64,000 nt of DNA, taken from positions 62,001 through 126,000 of the forward strand of contig JAJFKR010000020.1 in the NCBI GenBank assembly GCA_021773095.1, read 5' to 3'. This stretch comes from Woeseiaceae bacterium. GTDB taxonomy: Bacteria; Pseudomonadota; Gammaproteobacteria; Steroidobacterales; Woeseiaceae. A program made the translations under genes and the position numbers. The stretch's first letter is position 1; every line of letters starts with the position of its first letter. Below, piece after piece: positions 53,124 to 61,741 of this stretch. The notes under the pieces were generated by a model. That model did not search any database. It was not told the DNA's origin and saw only the letters and a list, made by a program, of their open reading frames with translations.

Positions 53124-54477
53124 TTTGATCCTCCGCCGAAATCAGCCGCAGCTCAAAGCCCGGCGTACCAATACGGATCAGATCACCGGTCTGTAATACC
53201 GCTGAACCATCAATGCGGTGACCGTTTAGAAACGTGCCATAGCGGCTGAAATCGGTCACGACAAACTGACCATTATCCAGGCTGACAACGCAGTGCCTGC
53301 GTGAAACTCCGGGCATTTCCTGCTGCAGATCAAGCCATCGCTCGTTGTCCGCGGCTTGCGATCCAAGCACCAGTGATTTCCCGTTGAGGCTGAACGCGTT
53401 GTGCCCAAACAATAGATGCGTAGGCCGGCCACCATTGCCGCCAGATTCGCCGCTCTCAACGATGACCGGCGACTGATCCCAGGGCATATGCCGGGATAAG
53501 GTGGCGCCGCCGCTCTTCGTGTCTGCCTTGCAACGCTTGATCAATCCCCGCGCCGTTGCGCCGGGTTCCAGCAGGAATACTTCACCACCCACGCGAGTCT
53601 TCAGCGTGTCTGCCAATCCCGGCATTCGGGCGGCTCGATCGGACATTTGTATCGCGGGTATTTCTTCCGCTCTGAACAATGCTCGCAAACTGCTGACGAT
53701 GTTCTGATACACAGGCGCGGCAGCCGCAATCAGTTCCAGCGACTCGATCTCGGCATGATGACTGATACCGCGGTACTCGACTTCCAGAGCGATTGTCCCG
53801 CCACTTGATGCTTTGGTAAGCCAGTTCGGCATTCTGTCCTGCAACATCTGTTCGGTTTCCGCCGTATGCAACGGATCAAATCGCGATTGCTGAACAAAAG
53901 CCTCGGCAATTATTTTCAGCCAGTTCTCGTACAACAGCAGCATGCCGCTGTCGGGAATGACCTCCGTACGATCCACCTGCACCTGACCTTCCTGCAGCAA
54001 TCTCGTCAGTGAGCTCGAATACAAGCTGAGGTCGATGTGTACGGGTACTGCATGTTCGTAATGACGACGTGTCGCGCAAACGGCCGCATCGTTGATCGCA
54101 ACAATCGGAATCTTCAATTCTGACGCGATACCCAGCAGCAGGCCGAGATTTTGGTTCGACATATACGGCGGCACCGCGATCGCGAGCTGGTCTCCGTCTG
54201 CCGCAACGTTTTTCCAGATCTGCTCAAGCTGACGGCTCACAAGATCCGCCGCACTCATGTGACTAAAGCGATGATCACGCAGTGGTTCGGTGTGCAAATC
54301 CGACCAATATTGATTCTGGATACGCCGCGGCTTCATGCTGGCATTGGCATAGGCCTCCGCACCCATAATCAGATGGTCATCTTCCAACAGTGCAAAGCCA
54401 GGCTCGCGATACAGAATTTTCTCGTCGTTGACGACGATAATTCCTGCATCATTCAAATGTGCCGCCAGCAGTGCCAT
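53113..54477 (-). CDS. Hsp70/actin-like domain fused to C-terminal FHA domain
   Basis: 454-residue protein. Residues ~1-320 resemble the actin/Hsp70 ATPase superfamily in pattern: AIAVPPYMSNQNLGLLLGIA with IVAINDAAVCATRRHY is like the Hsp70 VP-x(n)-INEPTAA region, though the phosphate loops are degenerate. The C-terminal ~90 residues (~365-450) are a forkhead-associated domain: SRRHCVVSLDNGQFVVTDFS with YGTFLNGHRI and GDLIRIG. FHA domains bind phosphothreonine, so this protein may read the output of the kinase in the same locus. It lies between ExbB-like and VWA-2 genes with an 11-base overlap, so close functional partnership is likely. The ATPase-fold call is an inference. Confidence 0.72.
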   Translation of the reverse strand: MALLAAHLNDAGIIVVNDEKILYREPGFALLEDDHLIMGAEAYANASMKPRRIQNQYWSDLHTEPLRDHRFSHMSAADLVSRQLEQIWKNVAADGDQLAIAVPPYMSNQNLGLLLGIASELKIPIVAINDAAVCATRRHYEHAVPVHIDLSLYSSSLTRLLQEGQVQVDRTEVIPDSGMLLLYENWLKIIAEAFVQQSRFDPLHTAETEQMLQDRMPNWLTKASSGGTIALEVEYRGISHHAEIESLELIAAAAPVYQNIVSSLRALFRAEEIPAIQMSDRAARMPGLADTLKTRVGGEVFLLEPGATARGLIKRCKADTKSGGATLSRHMPWDQSPVIVESGESGGNGGRPTHLLFGHNAFSLNGKSLVLGSQAADNERWLDLQQEMPGVSRRHCVVSLDNGQFVVTDFSRYGTFLNGHRIDGSAVLQTGDLIRIGTPGFELRLISAEDQSGT

Positions 54478-54490
54478 AAGCCGCTAGTCC

Positions 54491-55291
54491 CTAGTCAGCC
54501 TTCAGATGACGAATGACTTTTTCGTCACAATAATTTTCGCTGTCAAAAACCAGCCGTTCCTGAACAAGCTGTAACTGATGCACAAGAAACATCAGGAAAA
54601 TACTGATCAACAGCGCGATAAACGTTGAGTTGAACGCGACACCCAGGCTCTGTGTAACGCCAGCAATGTCACCTTTCACGGCTTTGTCCGCCTGCGCCAG
54701 CGCTTCGCCGATGCCGCGCACCGTGCCGATAAAGCCGATCGATGGAATGGCCCAGGATATGTATCGGATCATCGACAACTCAGACTCCAGGCGTTCGGCC
54801 TCGGATTCGCAAATCGTATGAGTGGTGTTGGATACGTCCTGGATGTTTCGCGTCGAGGCAAATCGCCGCAGGGCGCCCAGCAGTGCCCGCGGCAACAGCA
54901 TTTTTTGCCGGTCCTCAGGCAACGCTTGCACCTGGCGCGCAAATTCGCGCGTATCCTCGGGTAAAATTCGCATACCCTCCGCGACCGGTACAAGATCAAC
55001 CTCCAGCAGCCGCCGTTCGCCGCCGATTTTGACGGCTTTGTAGCCCATGATGGCCAGCGCCCAGAACATCAATACAAAACAGGCTTCCTGCTCCAGGTCT
55101 TTGATCAACACCCAGACGCTTCTCTCGCGAACAAAATCCGGATCAGCCTTTGCCTGCAAATTCTGCTCTTCGATGACCTGTGCCGCTGATGGGCGTACCA
55201 CCGAGACATAAAATGCGTGCACGATGATGATTGCGATAATCAGCGCAAACAGCTGGTAAACAAACTCAAAGGGGATGTTCTTTTTTTTCAT
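54491..55291 (-). CDS. MotA/TolQ/ExbB-like proton channel protein
   Basis: 266-residue inner-membrane protein with four hydrophobic segments (~8-30, 68-88, 170-192, 214-240). The C-terminal pair carries ISWAIPSIGFIGTVRGIGEA and LGVAFNSTFIALLISIFLMF, the core motifs of MotA/ExbB channels. The N-terminal periplasmic insert after the first helix is longer than in ExbB, closer to TolQ/MotA or Zorya-type ZorA forms. It would supply the proton path for the two VWA/ExbD-like proteins encoded 1.4 kb downstream. The 54478-54490 gap is 13 bases. Confidence 0.9.
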   Translation of the reverse strand: MKKKNIPFEFVYQLFALIIAIIIVHAFYVSVVRPSAAQVIEEQNLQAKADPDFVRERSVWVLIKDLEQEACFVLMFWALAIMGYKAVKIGGERRLLEVDLVPVAEGMRILPEDTREFARQVQALPEDRQKMLLPRALLGALRRFASTRNIQDVSNTTHTICESEAERLESELSMIRYISWAIPSIGFIGTVRGIGEALAQADKAVKGDIAGVTQSLGVAFNSTFIALLISIFLMFLVHQLQLVQERLVFDSENYCDEKVIRHLKAD

Positions 55292-55317
55292 GATTGCAAA
55301 CTCATTGGCTATGCCAC

Positions 55318-55563
55318 CTATATGTCAACCGGAAAGGCCACAGACTGTTGATAAGAAACGACATCGGTCGGCTTGAAGACATCTTCATCTTCTTCGGTGT
55401 GATCCTGCTGACTGTCGATTTCTAGATCTTCCAGTGCTTCTTCTGAAAGTCCTTCGACCGCTTCGGTCTCAGGCGCTGTCGCCGGCTCGTCTTCCGGGGG
55501 TGCGTCCTGCGCCCAGACTGCCGTCGCTATGACGAGAATTACGAGCCCTGTTAATCGGTACAT
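55318..55563 (-). CDS. Small acidic exported protein
   Basis: 81-residue protein with a signal peptide (~1-18, LTGLVILVIATAVWAQ) and a highly acidic mature part (Glu/Asp/Pro-rich, e.g. EALEDLEIDSQQDHTEEDED), ending VVSYQQSVAFPVDI. A near-perfect AGGAGGT ribosome site precedes the ATG, which supports it as a real gene despite its size. No family is recognised. It sits between the FHA-PEGA-SUMF1 gene and the ExbB-like gene; a linker or regulator in the same envelope complex is possible. Confidence 0.7.
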   Translation of the reverse strand: MYRLTGLVILVIATAVWAQDAPPEDEPATAPETEAVEGLSEEALEDLEIDSQQDHTEEDEDVFKPTDVVSYQQSVAFPVDI

Positions 55564-55610
55564 TTCGGACCTCCTGTCAGTCCGTTAAGTTCATTGAATA
55601 CTAAACAAAT

Positions 55611-58037
55611 CTAGTCGACATTCCTTGCTATGCGAAAGCCAACGTCGACGCGTGGGGCGGTACCATAGTCTCGGTAGCTTAGACGCATTTCCGTGAATCC
55701 CGCATGCCGCCAGCTCGAGCCACGAATGACGTGGCTTGTGCCCCTTGCCGGTCCTGTTGGGTCGACGACCGGCTCGGTAATTCCCGGAGTTGGTACCGTA
55801 TACCAGTCGTTGACCCATTCGGCGACATTTCCACCGCCATCGTATATTCCGAGCGTGCTCGGCTTGAACGTTCCGACGGGCGCTGTTGACTTGTAGCCGT
55901 CGTTAAAATTGGGAATGATTGTCGGCACCAGCTCACGCGCCGTCACATCGGAGAAATTTCCACTCTCTTTTTGAGGTGGCCAGTTCTTGCCCCACGGATA
56001 TTTGCGCGGCGCAGGTCGCTCTGAATAACGAATAGCCCAGGCCCACTCCGCTTCCGACGGTAAACGATAACCATCGGTAAACGGATACACAGGTATCCAC
56101 TTGCCGAACTGTTGTTTGTAGACCGGCGTGCGTCCTTCTTTCTTGCTCAGCCAGTTACAGTACTGCACGGCGTCCGACCAGGTTACGTTGGCAACCGGAT
56201 TATTATCCGCCGCCAGTGACGCGTGTACGTCGGCTCCCGAATCGTGGTTGTTTCGAAACTCGGCGTACTCCTTATTGGTCACCTCCTTAACACCGATCAG
56301 AAAGGGTGAGGCGATAGTGACCGGCCGAATAACTTCATTCGCTCGGCGGCCGTTTTCTGCGCGCGATGCACCCATGGAAAACGTACCGCCCTCGACACGA
56401 CGCATCACCTGCCCTGTCGCGGTCTGCTCGGTCCTGGCCACCGAATCACGTGCGATCGCTTCATGTGATCGCAATGTTGCTGTCACCGTCTGCGGGTAAC
56501 CCGGGCGTGGCGTAATCGTTGTGGACCAGTCACGAAATCCCCGTCGCTTGACTTCAATGCGGTGCGGCGCCGAACTCAATCTCAACGTGGTATTGCCCGT
56601 GCCACGTGTCCTGCCATCCACCGAGACCGTCGCATCCGCCGGTTGAACGGTCACTGTGACCGTCCCCACACGTGCCGATAAATCCACGGTAATTGATTCG
56701 CTCGCGGCTGATTGCAGACGCAAGCTTCGACTGGTTACGCCGTAGCCTGCTTTCGACAGACCGATTTGGTAGTCGATATCCGGTGAGAGCGACAACGTAA
56801 GCGGTGACTGGCCACGATAACGCCCGTTTACGGTCACATTTGCACCCCTGGGAATCGTCTTAACCAACAATCGAGCATCCGCCGGCTGTAGCCGGATCAA
56901 CGGCAGTGTCTGGCCTACATTGGGCTCAGCAACCACATTTCCGTCCCAGGCGGAGAAACCGTCTTTGGAGACCGTCAGGTCGTGCGTTCCTTCAAGCAGC
57001 TGGACCGTCGCCGGCGTTACCCCGACTTCCTCGTCGCCGGAAAATATCAATGCACCGGCTGGCTCGGAGCGCACGACCACCTCAGCCCAGCGAGGCGTTA
57101 GCTGTACATGCAGGCGCTCGAGCTGATCCAGCCCGGTGACCTCGACAACATCCGAAAACGGCAGAAATCGCGTCGATTCAACTCTGACCGTATGCGCACC
57201 GGGCTCAAGTTCAACAGGACCGTACGGTGCCTTGCCAACCAGAGATTCATCGACCGTCACAATGGCATCAGTTGCAGGTTCAGTAGCGACGAATATCCGG
57301 CCTGGCTTTTTGCGCATTCGGAGACGCACAGTCATTGACGGGTCATCGCCAACGACAAAGGTCTGGCCAATATCGAAGTAGCCGTCTTTCTCAACATTGA
57401 CCGTGTAGTTACCCTTGCGCAAGAGGACGCGATCACCAACCGGCAAACGGAACCAGCCGCCTTCGATACTAAAAGCATCCGGTCCGGGAGGGTTGATATC
57501 GAAATCAATGGATTTGGAGGTAAATAGCAGGAACGACATCGACAACAGCGCGACCAGCGCGCCGCCAACAACGTATTTCAGTGGACTGCGTTTCGGCACC
57601 AGCGATTGCGCACCGGACTCGGCCGCACGCTTGAATGCAGTCGGCGCGATCGACTCGTCATCGAGCTGCCCTTCATCGTCGTCCTGCTCGGGCGGTTTTG
57701 TAACGTAGGCACTGTCCTCAAGGCGAACATCAATGGCGACGCCGGAGTCACCGACATTGACGCGAATCTCGCTGCCATAAAACTGCAGGACATCGCCATC
57801 TGCAAGCCGGCGGCTCGCGTCCAGCGCGTTGTCGTTAATCCGTAACGAGGTACTGCGGCCAACCGGCTGCACGATCGGCAGGCCATCCAGCAAATCAAGC
57901 ATCGCAACCGGCCCGCCACCGGGTCCCGGCAGGCGCACCTGGCAGTCAGTCCCGGTGCCCACGCGCAAAGGCAGCTCGTCTCGACCAAAGCTGCGCTCAC
58001 CTTCTACGTCCCTGATTACAAGGTTTTCGAAACTCAA
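55611..58037 (-). CDS. FHA-like / PEGA-repeat / SUMF1-type protein
   Basis: 808-residue single-pass membrane protein. Residues ~20-95 look like an FHA-type beta domain (LRVGTGTDCQVRLPGPG, GDVLQFYGSEIRVNV). A membrane segment lies at ~154-173. The periplasmic part has about four PEGA repeats (~246-522; e.g. FVATEPATDAIVTVDE, VKTIPRGANVTVNGRYRG, VTVQPADATVSVDGRTRG), followed by a C-terminal SUMF1/EgtB-like domain (~544-806: VEGGTFSMGASRAENG, EVTNKEYAEF, YRLPSEAEWAWA, GSSWRHAGF). SUMF1 domains can oxidise Cys to formylglycine, though many act only as binding modules. The TTG start shares four bases with the kinase stop (TTGA), behind GAGGAG. A phospho-reader that bridges to the periplasm is inferred. 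Confidence 0.82.
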   Translation of the reverse strand: MSFENLVIRDVEGERSFGRDELPLRVGTGTDCQVRLPGPGGGPVAMLDLLDGLPIVQPVGRSTSLRINDNALDASRRLADGDVLQFYGSEIRVNVGDSGVAIDVRLEDSAYVTKPPEQDDDEGQLDDESIAPTAFKRAAESGAQSLVPKRSPLKYVVGGALVALLSMSFLLFTSKSIDFDINPPGPDAFSIEGGWFRLPVGDRVLLRKGNYTVNVEKDGYFDIGQTFVVGDDPSMTVRLRMRKKPGRIFVATEPATDAIVTVDESLVGKAPYGPVELEPGAHTVRVESTRFLPFSDVVEVTGLDQLERLHVQLTPRWAEVVVRSEPAGALIFSGDEEVGVTPATVQLLEGTHDLTVSKDGFSAWDGNVVAEPNVGQTLPLIRLQPADARLLVKTIPRGANVTVNGRYRGQSPLTLSLSPDIDYQIGLSKAGYGVTSRSLRLQSAASESITVDLSARVGTVTVTVQPADATVSVDGRTRGTGNTTLRLSSAPHRIEVKRRGFRDWSTTITPRPGYPQTVTATLRSHEAIARDSVARTEQTATGQVMRRVEGGTFSMGASRAENGRRANEVIRPVTIASPFLIGVKEVTNKEYAEFRNNHDSGADVHASLAADNNPVANVTWSDAVQYCNWLSKKEGRTPVYKQQFGKWIPVYPFTDGYRLPSEAEWAWAIRYSERPAPRKYPWGKNWPPQKESGNFSDVTARELVPTIIPNFNDGYKSTAPVGTFKPSTLGIYDGGGNVAEWVNDWYTVPTPGITEPVVDPTGPARGTSHVIRGSSWRHAGFTEMRLSYRDYGTAPRVDVGFRIARNVD

Positions 58038-60481
58038 ATCGGCTCCTCACACTGAACAACAACCGGTTCCATGTCGATTTCCGGTGCCACGCGAAATTCC
58101 AGTCGGACATCGCGAAATCCTGGCCGCGTTCCAACGACAACGTAGGTCCCGGGACGCAAACTGATTTCTTTTCGCATGAAATTGCCGACGCGTCCAATCT
58201 TATAGATAAACACTTCCGTAACGTTGTCCGAAAGCAATGGTACCGGCAGTGGCGTTGCCGCTCGCTTCAACAGACGGGAAAGCTCGTCGCGCTGCCCGGC
58301 AAGTCGCGCACCGACGTTCGGCCGGATGGTGATATCGACCACCAGCTTTGTCGCACTTTGCATTACTTTGGGTGTACTGAGTTGATCCGGCTCGGCAATC
58401 AATTTATCCAGGCGCGTATGCAGGGCGCTCATTTGCCGTCCCTTCGCCAGTCCGTCGCTCGCGAAGGATAGCGTTTTGTCGACCTTCAGGATTTCTTCAT
58501 AGGTGCTGACAACTGCATCCCAGTGTTCATCCTGTTCCAGTGATTTTGCCTCACGTTCCAGCGTCGTAATATCCTCCAGACGCAAACCCTGGTCGACCTG
58601 TAACAGGCCATCCGCCGGTTCGGTCGAACCCGGCAGAAGTTGCTTAGCCACTCGAAACGCGGCTCGTGCGCCAAGATAATCGCCAACAGCAATAGCATCG
58701 AAGCCTTCCGTCATTCGCGTATCGAACTCCATTTTGGTTCGGGTTTTCGCGACTCGCAATATTCCGTCATGAGCTGGCTGCCAAAGTTCATCCAGTGAAA
58801 TCGCCTGCTCGAAACTACTTTGCGCCGCGTCAAGGTCGATGTCCTCCTCGTAATCGAGCCCCTGCTCGACCAATCGCAATACGGCTTCCTGATTCTTCGC
58901 CCTTTCATAACCGACCAGTGCGCCGGGATGGTTGGGTGTGATGGCGACCGCGAGCTCAAAAAGCCGCAGTGCTTCGAGCCGTTGGCCGGCATCGAATGCT
59001 GTAACGGCTTCGCCATACGCTTTTTGAAAGGTTGGCTCGATGCGAGCGTAAAGCGGTTCGAGCACGCTCAGAGCGCCGAGATAACATTCCTCGGAGTATT
59101 CGAAGTCTTTTTTGAGGTAGGCGTCATCGCCTTCTGCATAAAGTTTACGCGCAGCACGGTGTTCCTGAATCGCCCAGCGTTCTATGCCCCGGCCCTCAAG
59201 GACCTGCAGAGCCGACAACAATTCTCCCAGCGTAGACTCCGCATTGAACCGCGCGCGGCCCTCGTCATCGAGCCCACTGTAGTCCGCACGATTTTCCGAA
59301 AACGTGATGTCATCATCGTCCTCCAGTTTTCGAGTTGGTTCGTCGGTCGTCCTTTGTAGCCGCTTGCGCACCTCGGGGTCGACGTACACACGGCTTCGAT
59401 CACCTCTTTCGTCATCAATGTCGGCTCTCGGTCCGCCGTCCACTTCGACCGTGGGATCGTCAATTAACGGGCTGTCCTGATCCGAAACGTTGTCCGGCAA
59501 AATGAAAATCACACCGATCAATACGGCAATCAACATAACGAGCCCGATACCCACAGTCCTCGAACTCAAACCGCCGGGCTCCGGTGCTACCAATTCCACC
59601 GCTTCGTCCAGTGACTTCGCAACCGGCCGTATGGATTCGACCGACTCTATGACTTCATCGTCGAGCCGCGGCACCGAGCCGCCACTGATCGTCGCCGTGT
59701 GCGGTGTGAACCCTGCCGCACGCAGCCGCGTCGCCACCTCGTTCGCGGTTGGGCGCATGCCCGCGTCTTTGTCGAGCATCTCTGCTACGAGAGATGTGAC
59801 CGCCGCCGGCAATTTGGAGCCATCCTGAGCTCGCAGTGGTGGTGCGACCTGATGCCTGATGTCTTCCGCCATGCCGGCCGAAGTCCATGGTGGCCGGCCC
59901 GCCAGCAGCTCGAAAACCAGACTGCCCAGCGCAAATATGTCATCGGCTGGTGAGGCCGGTTGACCATCGAGCGATTGCGGACTTTGAGCGACGAGCGAAC
60001 CGCCATCGCCCACCTGACCCGCCACACACGACACTCCGAAATCACTCAGATAAGGCGCACCATTTCCATCGAACAACACATTGCTTGCTTTGAGGTCACG
60101 ATGTACCACGCCTTTCGAGTGCACGTACGCCAACGCATCGACCAACAGGCCAAGCGGGCCCAGAATGTCTGCTACAGACCGCTTCGCCAATGCGCCTGCA
60201 TCGGGCCCGTCAACAAACTGCTGGCTGAAAAAGGCCACGTCGGGTTCAGCATGAAATTCGAACGCCCGAACAATATGCGCATGCATCAAACGAATACTGG
60301 CTTGCCATTCCGCACGCAGCGCATCGCTGCTCTTTGCGTCACCAGCTGCAATTTTGAGGGCAACGGAGGCGCGCGTAAGCCGGTCCCTGGCCAGCCACGT
60401 CTGTGTCTTGCCATCGCCGCCTAATCTGCGAACGAGCGTGTATCGTTCGGCGAGTTGAGTGCCTTTCTTAAGTTCGAGCAT
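58034..60481 (-). CDS. Membrane-anchored Ser/Thr protein kinase with TPR-like periplasmic part
   Basis: 815-residue receptor-like kinase (from ATG 60481). The kinase domain (~1-260) has the catalytic Lys43 in VALKIAAG, HRDLKASN at 127-134 and DFG at 147-149. The activation segment is SPQSLDG rather than SPE. A membrane segment lies at ~309-329. The periplasmic ~480 residues are helical, with TPR-like units (FDAGQRLEALRLFELAVAIT, SFEQAISLDELWQPAHDGIL) and end in a small beta domain (PEIDMEPVVVQCEEPI). It phosphorylates partner proteins on Ser/Thr. The FHA proteins and the PP2C phosphatase of the same locus are the expected readers and eraser. The stop overlaps the FHA-PEGA start. Confidence 0.88.
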   Translation of the reverse strand: MLELKKGTQLAERYTLVRRLGGDGKTQTWLARDRLTRASVALKIAAGDAKSSDALRAEWQASIRLMHAHIVRAFEFHAEPDVAFFSQQFVDGPDAGALAKRSVADILGPLGLLVDALAYVHSKGVVHRDLKASNVLFDGNGAPYLSDFGVSCVAGQVGDGGSLVAQSPQSLDGQPASPADDIFALGSLVFELLAGRPPWTSAGMAEDIRHQVAPPLRAQDGSKLPAAVTSLVAEMLDKDAGMRPTANEVATRLRAAGFTPHTATISGGSVPRLDDEVIESVESIRPVAKSLDEAVELVAPEPGGLSSRTVGIGLVMLIAVLIGVIFILPDNVSDQDSPLIDDPTVEVDGGPRADIDDERGDRSRVYVDPEVRKRLQRTTDEPTRKLEDDDDITFSENRADYSGLDDEGRARFNAESTLGELLSALQVLEGRGIERWAIQEHRAARKLYAEGDDAYLKKDFEYSEECYLGALSVLEPLYARIEPTFQKAYGEAVTAFDAGQRLEALRLFELAVAITPNHPGALVGYERAKNQEAVLRLVEQGLDYEEDIDLDAAQSSFEQAISLDELWQPAHDGILRVAKTRTKMEFDTRMTEGFDAIAVGDYLGARAAFRVAKQLLPGSTEPADGLLQVDQGLRLEDITTLEREAKSLEQDEHWDAVVSTYEEILKVDKTLSFASDGLAKGRQMSALHTRLDKLIAEPDQLSTPKVMQSATKLVVDITIRPNVGARLAGQRDELSRLLKRAATPLPVPLLSDNVTEVFIYKIGRVGNFMRKEISLRPGTYVVVGTRPGFRDVRLEFRVAPEIDMEPVVVQCEEPI

Positions 60482-60494
60482 TACTGCGGACTGC

Positions 60495-61727
60495 TTATCC
60501 CGTTGGTTCCGGCGCTCGTGCCGGAGCACCCACTTCTACGGCGCTTGAGAAGCCCGTTTCAGCTTCGTAAATTTCCCTTAGCAGCTGCCGCCAGCTTTCA
60601 AACTGCGCTTCTGCAGTACCGGTCAGGCGGCGTTCCTGGCCTTCGACGTTGACGACCATCGGTGCGGCTTCATTGCCGAATGATTCGGACAGTTCCGCAA
60701 TCGCGTCGAGATGCAGACCCGCATCGCGGTTGCGCCGTAATGCGGCAAAAACAGTATTCAAGCCGCGCGTTATCCCCTGATACTGAAGCGCATTATTAAT
60801 GTTGCGGGTATTGCGGCTGGAGGAATTCGATTTGATTTGTGTGGATCCCGCCAGAACTACCACACCTACCAGGGCCTGAATCTTCGCTGAACGTTTTTCC
60901 TGTCTGTATTTGACAGTTTCAGCACGCGAATTCTTGCGCCAGTTGCGATAGGGAATAGCGATGCCGTAATAAAAATTCGCATAATGTTCGTTCAGAGTAT
61001 CAACCACAAGGCGGTCACGCTCTCGAATCTGCCGCATACGGCCGACCGACGGGTCGTTTTCTGCAGGCAATCGATTCACGCTGATCAGGCCTTTTTTGTC
61101 GTAGGCGAGATAACCGCTGTACGCGGTCGGTGACATATCCTGAAAGAATTTCAGTTCTGAAACCTGTCGTGTTTGCTGCAATTGTTTTGGCAGCATAAGG
61201 GCAGCATGCTGGTGCAGGTCATTGGCGAAATCATTGAACACCTTCTGGTACGGGTCACGCCGACGATCACGGCGTTTTGAGTACGATGTCAGACCCGTCA
61301 CCGTTTCGTAAGAATTTGTAAACCAGTGGCGTCCCGTCGCATCGTGAACCGAAATCTCGATCTCGATGATTTCGCCGTCCGACTTTTCTATTGAGCCTTT
61401 GACTATGACATCGGTAAATGCGTTTTCCGACGGAATAACCCGAACCGCCCCCCAGTGACCCGCTCCCTGCAACGTTGTCTTTAGGTGATAGGGAATATAT
61501 TTCGCTTCCGCCCGGCGAATATCGTCGTAAATACCGGTCTTCTCCGGACGATTGCCCTTCGGAATCTGAGCGTCGAACTCGACGATGCCAACATCCAGCA
61601 ATAATGCTTCGTCAATTGATGTTGTGGCGACAACAAGCTCTGTCTCCTGGGCAATGACGAGCTCCTGTACAGCGCATCCCGAACCGAGTGCGGCGACTGT
61701 CATAAGAATTATCAGACGTCTGATCAT
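60495..61727 (-). CDS. Lipoprotein of the kinase locus (410 aa)
   Basis: 410-residue lipoprotein with a lipobox LGSGC (Cys18). The N-terminal ~130 residues (LDVGIVEFDAQIPKG, LQGAGHWGAVRVIPSENAFT, DVIVKGSIEKSDGEIIEIEI) alternate beta and alpha as in CsgG/LpoB-like lipoprotein domains; this resemblance is weak. The middle and C-terminal parts are helical and rich in charged residues. No enzymatic motif is seen. It lies between the Gly-rich lipoprotein and the kinase gene, 13 bases upstream of the kinase start, and therefore is probably an outer-membrane component of the same system. Confidence 0.75.
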   Translation of the reverse strand: MIRRLIILMTVAALGSGCAVQELVIAQETELVVATTSIDEALLLDVGIVEFDAQIPKGNRPEKTGIYDDIRRAEAKYIPYHLKTTLQGAGHWGAVRVIPSENAFTDVIVKGSIEKSDGEIIEIEISVHDATGRHWFTNSYETVTGLTSYSKRRDRRRDPYQKVFNDFANDLHQHAALMLPKQLQQTRQVSELKFFQDMSPTAYSGYLAYDKKGLISVNRLPAENDPSVGRMRQIRERDRLVVDTLNEHYANFYYGIAIPYRNWRKNSRAETVKYRQEKRSAKIQALVGVVVLAGSTQIKSNSSSRNTRNINNALQYQGITRGLNTVFAALRRNRDAGLHLDAIAELSESFGNEAAPMVVNVEGQERRLTGTAEAQFESWRQLLREIYEAETGFSSAVEVGAPARAPEPTG

Positions 61728-61741
61728 ATTGGTCGGCAGTC

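Noticed and set aside
51020..55291. Zorya-type defence (ZorA/ZorB) as an explanation of the ExbB/ExbD-like pair
   Set aside because: The ZorB-type OmpA domain and the ZorC/ZorD effectors are missing; the ExbD-like proteins carry VWA domains instead. Only a distant channel similarity remains.
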